Shown in pieces: positions 55,201-61,703 of a stretch of 64,000 nucleotides of DNA. A program made the position numbers and the translations under genes. The notes under the pieces were generated by a model. It made no database searches, was not told the DNA's origin, and saw nothing but the letters and a program-made list of their open reading frames with translations. This stretch comes from Hymenobacter edaphi (GTDB taxonomy: Bacteria; Bacteroidota; Bacteroidia; Cytophagales; Hymenobacteraceae): NCBI RefSeq assembly GCF_003258365.1, contig NZ_QHKM01000002.1, positions 434,001 through 498,000 on the forward strand. Direction: 5' to 3'. Numbering within the stretch: position 1 is the first letter of the stretch; the number at the start of each line of letters is the position of its first letter.

Positions 55201-57305
55201 CCACCTCGGCTACGGCCGAGGCTAACCTCGACAACAACTTCGCCTCGGTGGCTACGGCGGGGGCTACCCCGGGGGCCGGCACGGCCAACGTGGGTACCAC
55301 CATTGCCACCGGCAACACGCTGGTGGCGCCCAACACCCAGATGGGCATCGTGGCCAACTTCACCAACGCCAGCGGCTCGTCGCCGGCCACGAACGTAACG
55401 CTGGGCCTGCAGCTGCCGGCCGGCCTGACGGGCGTGACGGTGAGCGGCGGCTCGGGTGGCAGCTACAATCCCACCACCGGCCTGGTGACCTGGGACAGCC
55501 CGGGCACCATCAACGGCGGCGCGACGCTGACCGGCTACCAGGTGGTGTTCAACTCGCCGAGCAACGGCGGCACGTTCACGGCCACGTCCTTCATCTCGTC
55601 GGCCACGCCGGAGACGACCCTGGCCAACAATGCCAACAGCCTGACCGTGACGGTGGCGCCTTCGGCCGACGTGGCCACGGGCATCAGCGGCCCGACGACC
55701 ACGCAGCCCGGCGCCACGGTAACCTACGCCGTGACGACCCTGAACAACGGCGTGTCGGCGGCTTCGTCGACGCAGACGGTGCGCATCCCCGACACGGCCA
55801 CCAACATCGTGGTGCCGAGCGGCAGCTCGCAGGCGGCCCCCGCGGGCGGGTTTATCACCATCACCTTCCCGGCCATCAGCAACCAGCCGAGCGGCGCTGC
55901 GGGTCAGGTGACCAACTACGTATCGTTTACGGCGCCGAGCGCGGCCTACTCGGTATCAGCGGCCCTCACGCCCGGCACCACCGATGGCGACAATGCCGGC
56001 AACAACTCGGCCAGCATCAGCACGTCGATCAACCGGGCGCCGGTGGCTTACAACGTGGTGAATGCCCTGCAGACGCCGGAAGCCAACACGGCCGCGGCGC
56101 TGCTCATCTCGCCGCTGGTAGCTACCGATGCCGACGGCAACACGCTGACGTACACCATCACGGCGGTGCCCGCCAGCACGGTTGGTCAGCTGTTCATCGG
56201 CAGCTCGACGACGCCCCTGGCAGCCAATGCCACGGTAACGGCGGCGCAGATCAACACCCTGCGCTTCGACCCGGCAGCCGGTTTCATCGGCAACGCCTTC
56301 TTCTCGTACACGGCTACCGATAACGCCACGGCGCCGGCCACTTCGAACACGGCTATCTACACCATCGCCGTGGGTCAGGACGTCAACTCGGCCTACGCCA
56401 GCGCCCCGAACCGCGGTGGTTCGGCCAGCAACTACTCCAACGGGGACCTGATCGGCTACCTGTTCGACGCCAACTCGGCCCGCTACGCCGGTACCGGCAC
56501 GTTCTACAACACGAGCGTGGCCAACGGTACCCTGATTTCGGGGGCTGACACCGGGGTGCGCACCACCACCACCGACGCGGCCGGCACCACCCAGCTCAAC
56601 ACGCTGGGCCTGACGCTGGACCCGGCAACGGGGGAAATCCGGGTGACGAACCGCAACCTGCTGCGCGGCGGCAGCTACACCATCAACGTGACGACGGTGG
56701 ACGCCAACGGCGGCACCAACACGCAGGCGGTAACCTTCAGCATCGGCTTCGGCCCGCTGCCGGTGACGCTGGTGGAATTCACGGCCAAGGCCCAGGGCGA
56801 CGCGGCGCTGCTGACCTGGAAGACGGCGCAGGAGAAGGACAACGACCACTTCGACGTGGAGCGCTCCATCGATGGCCTGCACTTCGAGAAAGTGGGCCAG
56901 GTAGCCGGCCACGGCAACAGCACGGTGCAGCAGCAGTACAGCTTCACTGACCAAGGCGCCTCGCGCCTGGCCGGCACGGTGTACTACCGCCTGCAGCAAG
57001 TGGACACCGACGGCACGACCACGGCTTCGGAAGCCAAGGTGGTGAGCTTCGGCAAGACGGCCGCGGTGGAACTGACGCTGTTCCCGAACCCGGCTTCGGA
57101 AACGCTGAACGTTCGCCTCGCCGGGGCCGCCGGTATCAGCCAGGTGACGGTGTACAGCACGACCGGGGCGCTGGTGCTGCAAGGCAAACTGGCGGGCGCG
57201 CTGAGCACGGCCTTCGACGTGCGGGCGCTGCCGGCCGGAACGTACCTAGTGAAGGTGCTGGCCGCCAACGGCCAGTCCCGGATCAGCCGCTTCGTGAAAT
57301 ACTAG
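49227..57305 (+). CDS. Giant T9SS surface protein with DUF11-like repeats and beta-helix
   Basis: The protein has 2,692 residues from the ATG at 49227, which gives a signal peptide (MKTALRLTIGLLIWLGGTDAVTAQ). Approximate layout: Ig/cadherin-like 70-310; a beta-sandwich 320-510 (FNFSRPLKNFSFTVSDIDQ); DUF11-like repeat 516-640; SdrD_B-like domain 645-800 (SGTVFEDVNFGGG); right-handed beta-helix 810-1125 (NNTITNNQFLNNAGYGIDF, NVFSQNSFSANGNLGIDL); Ig-like 1270-1370; seven DUF11-like repeats starting near 1372, 1505, 1653, 1774, 1894, 2018 and 2147; cadherin-like 2270-2390; and a C-terminal type A T9SS sorting domain (LTLFPNPASETLNV, GTYLVKVLAANGQ, RFVKY). It is probably an adhesin or surface-layer filament. 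A strong terminator follows. Confidence 0.9.
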   Translation: MKTALRLTIGLLIWLGGTDAVTAQTSPRGATAPAGDLDRPRPVRASSGMPRVSAVTVPSTVVRGSAAGTGARPTALSANDVTVSIANDAGLTEITAPNGTVSGGTTAANRATFNTIPNASTQGTLRAFTADGTTSIVVAAATEYNLATYPRLAFTPVATYSGTINLTYSLRQSGGTVPATSGNANYVIRVSTPPTAQNLTALIMPASFGITPLSQDFVGADSDGSIQSYIVKTLPASGILYITRNAAGATITPAAVTAGQSLTPTQAATLAFDPAAGSFGTMRFTYAAVDNIGLESEPAGYAIPVSKATCGQASALDFATRPTNPAENWAVNGKTVTVDGVTITTGDYTTTTVNGSTSSLSVRAGTNAPGTSLNWESDYGSGTTATQIITFNFSRPLKNFSFTVSDIDQLVGNQANSGWTDELQVDGYAGASGGTAYALTSGDVSLGSNGSNTLLTGNRIRSQNDFNNFGVDGNVLITFPVAIQRVTLRYRNLQTSPADPGGQFIGIHSFSWCSQADLTTSIAPLTSPINAGQQGQFNVSFGNAADQDVANNVVRTVQLPAGLTNVVVVDNGVTIAGAYDAATGLVTYPVLATLASGTTRNSTITFTAPPTGPVSATSTIGSDADENGVTGNNTSSTAIGVNPFIISGTVFEDVNFGGGVGRNYSTANTSATGSGFANNAVQRAGATVELYNSAGALVATTTTNSTGSYSFNAPAAGDYRVRVVNSTVTSLRTGYTSALLPVQTFVYGNVNRVGGEAPEKQDAAANNGSQTLASLTAGTATPQSLVTITASTSGVTGVDFGFNFDVITNTNDAGQGSLRQFLLNSNALANTNLSQTGLTAGLETSIFMIPDGVAHNGLRSGLVNQLTNGAATITLSSALPNITDASTALNGSTQTTNVGNSNAVVTTAGSESTGPEVIVNFGGTDGFATTAANTRVIGMGFTNANTGAGSGSAALRVDAGATSAIIQNNTFYSNGANFRLNNVGGATVSGNISRNALASNSDGIEMTASSNNTITNNQFLNNAGYGIDFISGVSNGNTITGNVFSGNGQNSSNGQTAGIGLRDASSNNIITGNTFTANVGDGISARDGSNNVFSQNSFSANGNLGIDLTTGAAFDGDGVTLNDAGDVDANTAQANGLINFPVITSSTIRNGNLIVQGFARPGVTVELYVADPDGTGFGEGQTFFNSFVEGSTADTNAGTGSYSGLINGRNQGTDNTNRFTVTIALSSLTAAQRTALTAAGAQLTALATLTTNTGGNYGTSEFSGNSPVFNAPVAINDAGTTAPATAITLTVTTNDQNSIDPATVALNGLAAGSTTAVSVTGGTFQFLSNGQVQFTPTAGFTGIATVPYTVNNTSGVTSNTAFITVDVRNPSIDLSTTITAPANNTAINAGAALTYVVVATNGTATAASTVVETLQLPAGLTTNGGTVTITGGQNFASASYSNATGLVTIPVGTLAGNSSQTYNVAVSAMPGTGPVTATANISGAVTETNTANNAVATTVTINPRYDVATTITGPATGVVRGNEITYTVTTSNLSTTAGSVSPAPNVVQVVQLPTGLTGVFASNGGTYNSTDGKVTFPAIGSLPVGQTVVNSISFAAPGANFTVPSATVTAGASNDNAGDLNSPSAGTNNNTAYLNNLASTAAVTTVAPSSSQVNVYTNISSSATNVAPNASVTLTVTASNAGPATATAVTETLQLPAGLTGVTVSNSGSYNPNTGLVTFTSFGDLAPAGSASATVTFNAPAQGFVLASATVMTTATDLVPADNLAQIKVEVAPVANVATTLAGPTTVVPGQTATYTVTTSSLGEATAVGVVQTVSLPAGLTGVTVSGGSYNPNTGLVTFSAGALSKGTTQTNSISFTVPAGATNYSAVANVSTTTPETVLTNNAATVATTVQQTADLVERVSGPSTAGVGSAVTYTVTTTNNGPSAAASVVPTLQLPAGLGTVVVTGGGSYDNASGLVTFSTVATLLSGTSTTNTATFIMPDASSVNGLARATSATAEANLDNNFASVATAGATPGAGTANVGTTIATGNTLVAPNTQMGIVANFTNASGSSPATNVTLGLQLPAGLTGVTVSGGSGGSYNPTTGLVTWDSPGTINGGATLTGYQVVFNSPSNGGTFTATSFISSATPETTLANNANSLTVTVAPSADVATGISGPTTTQPGATVTYAVTTLNNGVSAASSTQTVRIPDTATNIVVPSGSSQAAPAGGFITITFPAISNQPSGAAGQVTNYVSFTAPSAAYSVSAALTPGTTDGDNAGNNSASISTSINRAPVAYNVVNALQTPEANTAAALLISPLVATDADGNTLTYTITAVPASTVGQLFIGSSTTPLAANATVTAAQINTLRFDPAAGFIGNAFFSYTATDNATAPATSNTAIYTIAVGQDVNSAYASAPNRGGSASNYSNGDLIGYLFDANSARYAGTGTFYNTSVANGTLISGADTGVRTTTTDAAGTTQLNTLGLTLDPATGEIRVTNRNLLRGGSYTINVTTVDANGGTNTQAVTFSIGFGPLPVTLVEFTAKAQGDAALLTWKTAQEKDNDHFDVERSIDGLHFEKVGQVAGHGNSTVQQQYSFTDQGASRLAGTVYYRLQQVDTDGTTTASEAKVVSFGKTAAVELTLFPNPASETLNVRLAGAAGISQVTVYSTTGALVLQGKLAGALSTAFDVRALPAGTYLVKVLAANGQSRISRFVKY

Positions 57306-57330
57306 GGTGGATGGAACCCACGAACGGCAA

Positions 57331-57367
57331 AGGCCGCTGCTCCGCAAGGGGCAGCGGCCTTTTTTTG
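57331..57367 (+). terminator. Rho-independent terminator after the giant gene
   Basis: AGGCCGCTGC and GCAGCGGCCT form a 10-bp stem around TCCGCAAGGG, followed by TTTTTTT. Confidence 0.92.
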
Positions 57368-57471
57368 GGCCCCTGCGGTTCAGTCCCGGGGCCGATGTAG
57401 CCTTTTTGGCGCGTTTGCGTTTAGACCAGCACCGCCCCCGGTTCTCTCACCATTTGCCGCATTTGCGCCCC

Positions 57472-58635
57472 ATGAATACGACTACTCCGCCGCTCCCGTG
57501 GCGTCTGGGCTTTGGCCTGGCGCTGGCGTTGCTGAGCGCCACTGCCGGCCAGGCCCAGGACCAGCCCCCGCGCAAGGACCGTGAGCCGGTGCGCACGCCC
57601 GTGTACCCGCCGCCGGCCCCGCTGGCCACCGATACCGCCGCCGCCGACCAGGTGGGCCAGAGCCAGGAATTCGCCGTGCCCTCGGTGCTGGGCAGCGGCC
57701 CGAGCAAGGGCGTGGTGTTTCACTACGAGCGGCTCGGCGACTTCAGCATCGACACGAAGCTGCGCGACCGGACGCCGGAAGGCACGGCCAAAACCACCGT
57801 CACCAAAAACGCCCGCGCCTTCATCAAGGCCTACGCGCCGCTCATCAACCACCCGCACCTGAAGCTGATTCTGGGGCTGAACTACGACCGGGAGGAGTTT
57901 AAATTCAAGGACCCGAACGCCTCCAACTTCTACCGCAACCTCGAAGACAAGGGCCTGAAGGTTATCGGCGTGCAGCTGGCAGCCATTCGCCCCGTCGACC
58001 AGGTGCACTGGTACATTGCGCGGGTGAAGGGCGAGCTGAACGGCGACTACACCTCGGGCGAGCTGTCGGCGCCGAAGGACTACCTGAAGATGTCGGCCGA
58101 GTTCATCTACGGCTGGAAGCGCAGCCCCAACTTTGCCTGGGGTATTGGCGGGCAGCTGGGCTACACCTTCGGGCGGCAGAGCATCTACCCGGTCATCCTT
58201 TACAACCGCACCTTTAATTCGCGCTGGGGCGTGGAGTCGCTGTTTCCGGCCCGCGTGTCGTTTCGCTACAACGCCTCGCCCAGCACCCTGCTCTTCGCCG
58301 GCTACACCGTCGACGGCTACAACTACAACATCAAGCTGCGCCAGCCGCTCGACAACCAGCTCGAAACGCTTATCCTGCGCCAGACCGAAATCAAGCCCCG
58401 CCTGCGCATCGAGCGTGAAATCTACGACTTCATCTGGTTCGGCCTGGAAGGCGGCTACCGCTACAACGCCTCCTTCAACGCCCTCGATGCCGACGGCAAC
58501 AAAGGCTTCAGCCTGCTGCGCGGCAGCCCGCGCCCCCGCATCATCGACAATGTGGTGGGCGGCGCCCCCTACGCCAGCCTGGAAATCTTCCTGGTGCCGC
58601 CGCGCAAGTTCCTGAAGAAAACGGCTAGCAAGTAA
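57472..58635 (+). CDS. Outer-membrane beta-barrel protein (DUF6268-like)
   Basis: The 387-residue protein starts at the ATG at 57472, where a signal peptide (MNTTTPPLPWRLGFGLALALLSATAGQAQ) begins. A Pro-rich linker (30-60) leads to a series of amphipathic strands with alternating hydrophobic residues (VVFHYERLGDFSIDTKL, LKLILGLNYDREEFKF, MSAEFIYGWKRSPNFAWGIGGQLGYTFG, FIWFGLEGGYRYNASF). The composition and strand pattern match small Bacteroidota barrel proteins such as DUF6268; the family name is from memory and not confirmed. An in-frame extension upstream reads through the terminator of the previous gene and is rejected. Function unknown. Confidence 0.75.
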   Translation: MNTTTPPLPWRLGFGLALALLSATAGQAQDQPPRKDREPVRTPVYPPPAPLATDTAAADQVGQSQEFAVPSVLGSGPSKGVVFHYERLGDFSIDTKLRDRTPEGTAKTTVTKNARAFIKAYAPLINHPHLKLILGLNYDREEFKFKDPNASNFYRNLEDKGLKVIGVQLAAIRPVDQVHWYIARVKGELNGDYTSGELSAPKDYLKMSAEFIYGWKRSPNFAWGIGGQLGYTFGRQSIYPVILYNRTFNSRWGVESLFPARVSFRYNASPSTLLFAGYTVDGYNYNIKLRQPLDNQLETLILRQTEIKPRLRIEREIYDFIWFGLEGGYRYNASFNALDADGNKGFSLLRGSPRPRIIDNVVGGAPYASLEIFLVPPRKFLKKTASK

Positions 58636-58650
58636 GCCGCCGGCGCCCCG

Positions 58651-58817
58651 TCGTCATTGCCAGGACCAAGGACGAAGCAAGCCTTTCTCGCGGCACAAGC
58701 GGCCCGACTGGCAGAATCTCAAAAACAGCCCCGCCCGAAACTGCAGATGCCGGTTTCGGGCGGGGCTTCTTATGGGGTGGCTCATTGGCCAGGACCGATT
58801 GCTTCGCTTGCAACGAC
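58651..58817. repeat. TCGTCATTGC...GCAACGAC repeat enclosing a terminator
   Basis: CGTCATTGCCAGGACC with CGAAGCAA on the left is mirrored by GATTGCTTCGCTTGCAACGAC on the right. It resembles the GAAGCAA-type repeats found in several phyla. Confidence 0.65.
58727..58767. terminator. Bidirectional terminator between convergent genes
   Basis: AGCCCCGCCCGAAAC pairs with GTTTCGGGCGGGGCT. AAAAA precedes the stem (a T run for the minus-strand ppk1 gene), and TCTTAT follows on the plus side. Confidence 0.85.
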
Positions 58818-58843
58818 AGCGGGTGAGCCGTTGGGGGCCTGGG

Positions 58844-60937
58844 TTACTTCCGCCGCTTTTTGCGCAGGTACTCGTAAGTGGCGTGCTGGGCGCGCACGGG
58901 CTTTTCTTCGGCGGCCTCGCGCAGGTACTGGTTTTGCCAGTCGCGCGACTTTTGGTTGTCCTGGCGCTGCAGATCGAGCAGGTGGCGCACTTCGCGGCGC
59001 ACGTCGGGGTCGTAAAGGGGGAAAGCCACTTCGACGCGCCGGTCCAGGTTGCGCGACATCCAGTCGGCCGAGGCCACGTAGATGCGCTCCTGCCCGCCGT
59101 TGCCGAACACGTACACCCGGGCGTGCTCCAGGTACCGGTCGACGAGGCCGCGCTGCTGAATGTTCTCGCTCTGGCCCGCCGCGCCCGGCACCAGGCACGA
59201 GATGCCGCGGATGAGCAGTTCCACCCGCACGCCGGCCCGGCTGGCCTCGTAAAGCTTGCGGATCATGCCCTCGTCCTGCAGCGCGTTCAGCTTCAGAATG
59301 ATGTAGGCCTCCTGTCCGGCGCGGGCGTGCTCGATTTCCACGTCGATGAGCAGGTTCAGCCGCTGGCGCAGTTCGAAGGGCGCCACCAGCAGGTGGCCGA
59401 AGGGCGCGGGCGTTTCGCGGGAGCGGAAAAAGTCGAAGATGCGGGCCACTTCGCCGGTTAGCCGCTCGTCGGCCGTGAACAGGCCGTGGTCGGCGTACAC
59501 GTGGGAGGTGTCCTCGTTGAAGTTGCCGGTGCTCAGGTAGGCGTAGTGCCGCGGGGCGCCGTCTTCCTGCCGCGTGACGAGCAGCAGCTTGGCGTGGACC
59601 TTCAGCTCGGGCACGCCGTAGATGACCACCGCGCCGGCCCGCTCCAGCTTCTCGGCCCAGCGAATGTTGGATTCCTCGTCGAAGCGGGCTTTCAGCTCCA
59701 CCACCACGGTCACGCGCTTGCCGTTTTTGGCGGCTTTGAGCAGGGCCTTGGCCACCTCGCTTTTGCCGGCCACGCGGTAGAGCGTAATGCTCACCTCGGT
59801 CACGGCCGGGTCCTTGGCCGCTTCCCGGATCAGGCGCGGCACGTAGTCGAACGACTGGTAGGGGTAGTGGATCAGGTGGTCGTGCTGGGCCACGGCGGCC
59901 AGCAGGCTGTCCTCCTTGGCGCGCGGCAGCGAGGGGTGGGGCAGGGCGTTCTGCGGCGGGTACTGCAGTTCCTTGAGCCCGAAGCCCGGGAAGCCGAAAA
60001 AGTCGCGGAAGTTGTGGTAGCGGCTGCCCTCCACCAGCTCGTCCTTGCCGATGCCGGTTTTCTGCATCAGGGCGCGCAGCGCGGGCTTGGGCATGGCCGG
60101 GTCGTAGAGCAGGCGGGCGGGGTAGCCGGTTTCGCGCTTCTGCAGGCTGCTCTTGATTTTGGCCAGCAGGTTGCCCGAGACTTCCTCCTGAATGTCCAGC
60201 TCCGCGTCGCGCGACATTTTGATGCTGCTCACCTCCACCGTCTGGTACTTCGGAAACAGCTCGTGGGCGCAGCAGCGCACCACGTCGTCGAGAAACATCA
60301 CGTAGTGCTCGGAGCCCACGTCGGGCAGCTGCACGAAGCGGCCGCCGTGGCGCTTGGTGGGCAGCTCCATCACCAGCACACGCTCCTCGTCCTCGGCCTT
60401 TTTGCCCTTGGCGTGGCCCGCCAGGTACACGGTGAGGTAAGTCACCTGGTCCTTCAGAAACAGGTGGTGCAGGTTGTCGTCGAGCACGATGGGGGAGAGC
60501 AGGTCCTGCACCCGCTCGCGGAAATACGTCTGCACCCACTGGCGCTGCTCGCCGGTGAGGTCGTGCTCCGTGACGAGGTGAATGTGCTGGCGGTGCAGCT
60601 CGGGCAGAATCTGGTTGCGAAACGTGTCGCCGAACAGCTCCTGCTGCCGGCCCACTTCGGCCAGCACCTGCTGCAGCTGCTCGGCCGGGTCTTCGCCGAG
60701 CTTTGCGCGGGTTTTACGCTTGAGGTTCTGCAGGCGGCGCAGCGTGGCCACGCGCACCTTGAAGTACTCGTCGAGGTTGGAGGAGAAGATGGCCAGGAAC
60801 TTCAGGCGCTCCAGCAGCGGCACCTCGGGGTTCTGCGCTTCCTGCAGCACGCGGGCGTTGAAGGTCAGCCAGCTTTGCTCGCGGTTGAGCAGCGTCGGTT
60901 CCGGGGGCAGTGGGGTGGTCAGGGCGTCGGGCGGCAT
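58844..60937 (-). CDS. ppk1: Polyphosphate kinase 1
   Basis: This 697-residue cytoplasmic enzyme makes polyphosphate reversibly from ATP. The ATG at 60937 is chosen; upstream residues to 61000 derive from a repeat. The N domain begins with LLNREQSWLTFNARVLQEA. FAIFSSNLDEYFKVRVATLRRL-like text (here LAIFSSNLDEYFKVRVATLRR) follows, then the H domain and the two PLD-like catalytic domains. The autophosphorylated His lies in LKVHAKLLLV, and IYVASADWMSRNLDRRVEVAFP carries the second conserved site. AYLSTGNFNEDTS is also diagnostic. A SixA-like phosphatase gene lies just upstream on the same strand. Confidence 0.96.
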   Translation of the reverse strand: MPPDALTTPLPPEPTLLNREQSWLTFNARVLQEAQNPEVPLLERLKFLAIFSSNLDEYFKVRVATLRRLQNLKRKTRAKLGEDPAEQLQQVLAEVGRQQELFGDTFRNQILPELHRQHIHLVTEHDLTGEQRQWVQTYFRERVQDLLSPIVLDDNLHHLFLKDQVTYLTVYLAGHAKGKKAEDEERVLVMELPTKRHGGRFVQLPDVGSEHYVMFLDDVVRCCAHELFPKYQTVEVSSIKMSRDAELDIQEEVSGNLLAKIKSSLQKRETGYPARLLYDPAMPKPALRALMQKTGIGKDELVEGSRYHNFRDFFGFPGFGLKELQYPPQNALPHPSLPRAKEDSLLAAVAQHDHLIHYPYQSFDYVPRLIREAAKDPAVTEVSITLYRVAGKSEVAKALLKAAKNGKRVTVVVELKARFDEESNIRWAEKLERAGAVVIYGVPELKVHAKLLLVTRQEDGAPRHYAYLSTGNFNEDTSHVYADHGLFTADERLTGEVARIFDFFRSRETPAPFGHLLVAPFELRQRLNLLIDVEIEHARAGQEAYIILKLNALQDEGMIRKLYEASRAGVRVELLIRGISCLVPGAAGQSENIQQRGLVDRYLEHARVYVFGNGGQERIYVASADWMSRNLDRRVEVAFPLYDPDVRREVRHLLDLQRQDNQKSRDWQNQYLREAAEEKPVRAQHATYEYLRKKRRK

Positions 60938-60941
60938 AGGT

Positions 60942-61050
60942 GGTGAAATGGTGAGGTGGTGAACTGGTGAGTTGATGTTCGGGAGGCCGAGACTGCGCAT
61001 TACGTGCAGTCAGAACGACACTCCCCAGTGCACCACCTCACCAGTTCACC
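60942..61050. repeat. GGTGA-type intergenic hairpin repeat, copy 4
   Basis: GTGAAATGGTGAGGTGGTGA on the left mirrors CACCACCTCACCAGTTCAC on the right, with imperfect inner parts and GATGTTC/GAACGAC at the inner edges. It lies between sixA-like and ppk1. Confidence 0.75.
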
Positions 61051-61051
61051 G

Positions 61052-61549
61052 TCAGTCTTCGTGGTTTTTCGGCGAGTCCACAAAGTACAGCTCGGCGTTG
61101 TGGCGGTGGACGTCGGCCCACCGGTCGGTCTGAAAGTGCAGGCACACCACGGCGGCCGTTGTCATTTCGTGCACGGCGCTGGGCGAGAGGTAGTTCACCG
61201 TGTCGGTGATGGTGGGGTTGTGGCCCACCAGCAGCACGCTGTTGGCCTCATCGGGCAGCTCCTGCACCAGGCCCACCAGGCGGTCTAGGTCGGCTTCGTA
61301 AACGCCGTCGAGCACCTGAATGCGCTCGGGCGGATAGTTCAGCTCTTTGGCCACCAGGGCGGCGGTGCTCAGGGCCCGCACGGCCGGGCTGCTCACCAGC
61401 AGGTCCAGCTGCAGGTTGCGCGCGGCCAGGGCCTGCCCCATCTGGGGCGCGTCGGTGCGGCCGCGGTTATTCAGGGGGCGTTCTTTGTCGCTGAGCCCGT
61501 CGAAGTTCCAGCTCGACTTGGCGTGGCGCATCAGGTACAGGATTTTCAT
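61052..61549 (-). CDS. SixA-type phosphohistidine phosphatase
   Basis: The 165-residue histidine phosphatase has the RHG-type motif LMRHAKSSW with catalytic H9 near the N-terminus. VSSPAVRALSTAALVAKEL carries the second Arg, and VLLVGHNPTITDTVNYL carries the second catalytic His. This is the arrangement of SixA, which removes phosphate from phosphohistidine proteins. Small size and lack of a signal peptide fit. It lies upstream of ppk1 on the same strand with a hairpin repeat between, a neighbourhood often seen in Bacteroidota and suggestive of shared phosphate metabolism, though co-transcription is unproven. Confidence 0.92.
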   Translation of the reverse strand: MKILYLMRHAKSSWNFDGLSDKERPLNNRGRTDAPQMGQALAARNLQLDLLVSSPAVRALSTAALVAKELNYPPERIQVLDGVYEADLDRLVGLVQELPDEANSVLLVGHNPTITDTVNYLSPSAVHEMTTAAVVCLHFQTDRWADVHRHNAELYFVDSPKNHED

Positions 61550-61629
61550 CGTGGGGAGAGGTAGCAGTAGCGCGCTTCTTTACTGGCCCCCGGCGGAAAT
61601 GGTTATCCGGCGGGGCGGGCTTCCAAAGC

Positions 61630-61662
61630 AAAACCCGCCCCGCCGGAGGCGGAGCGGGTTTG
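61630..61662. terminator. Hairpin between two minus-strand genes
   Basis: AAACCCGC...GCGGGTTT encloses CCCGCC/GGCGG with a small bulge. On the minus strand the T run TTTTGC follows the stem, so it terminates the M43 protease gene. Confidence 0.75.
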
Positions 61663-61703
61663 CAGCGTGGTGAGTGAGGCGTTGGCCGAAGGTCGGCCGA
61701 AGA

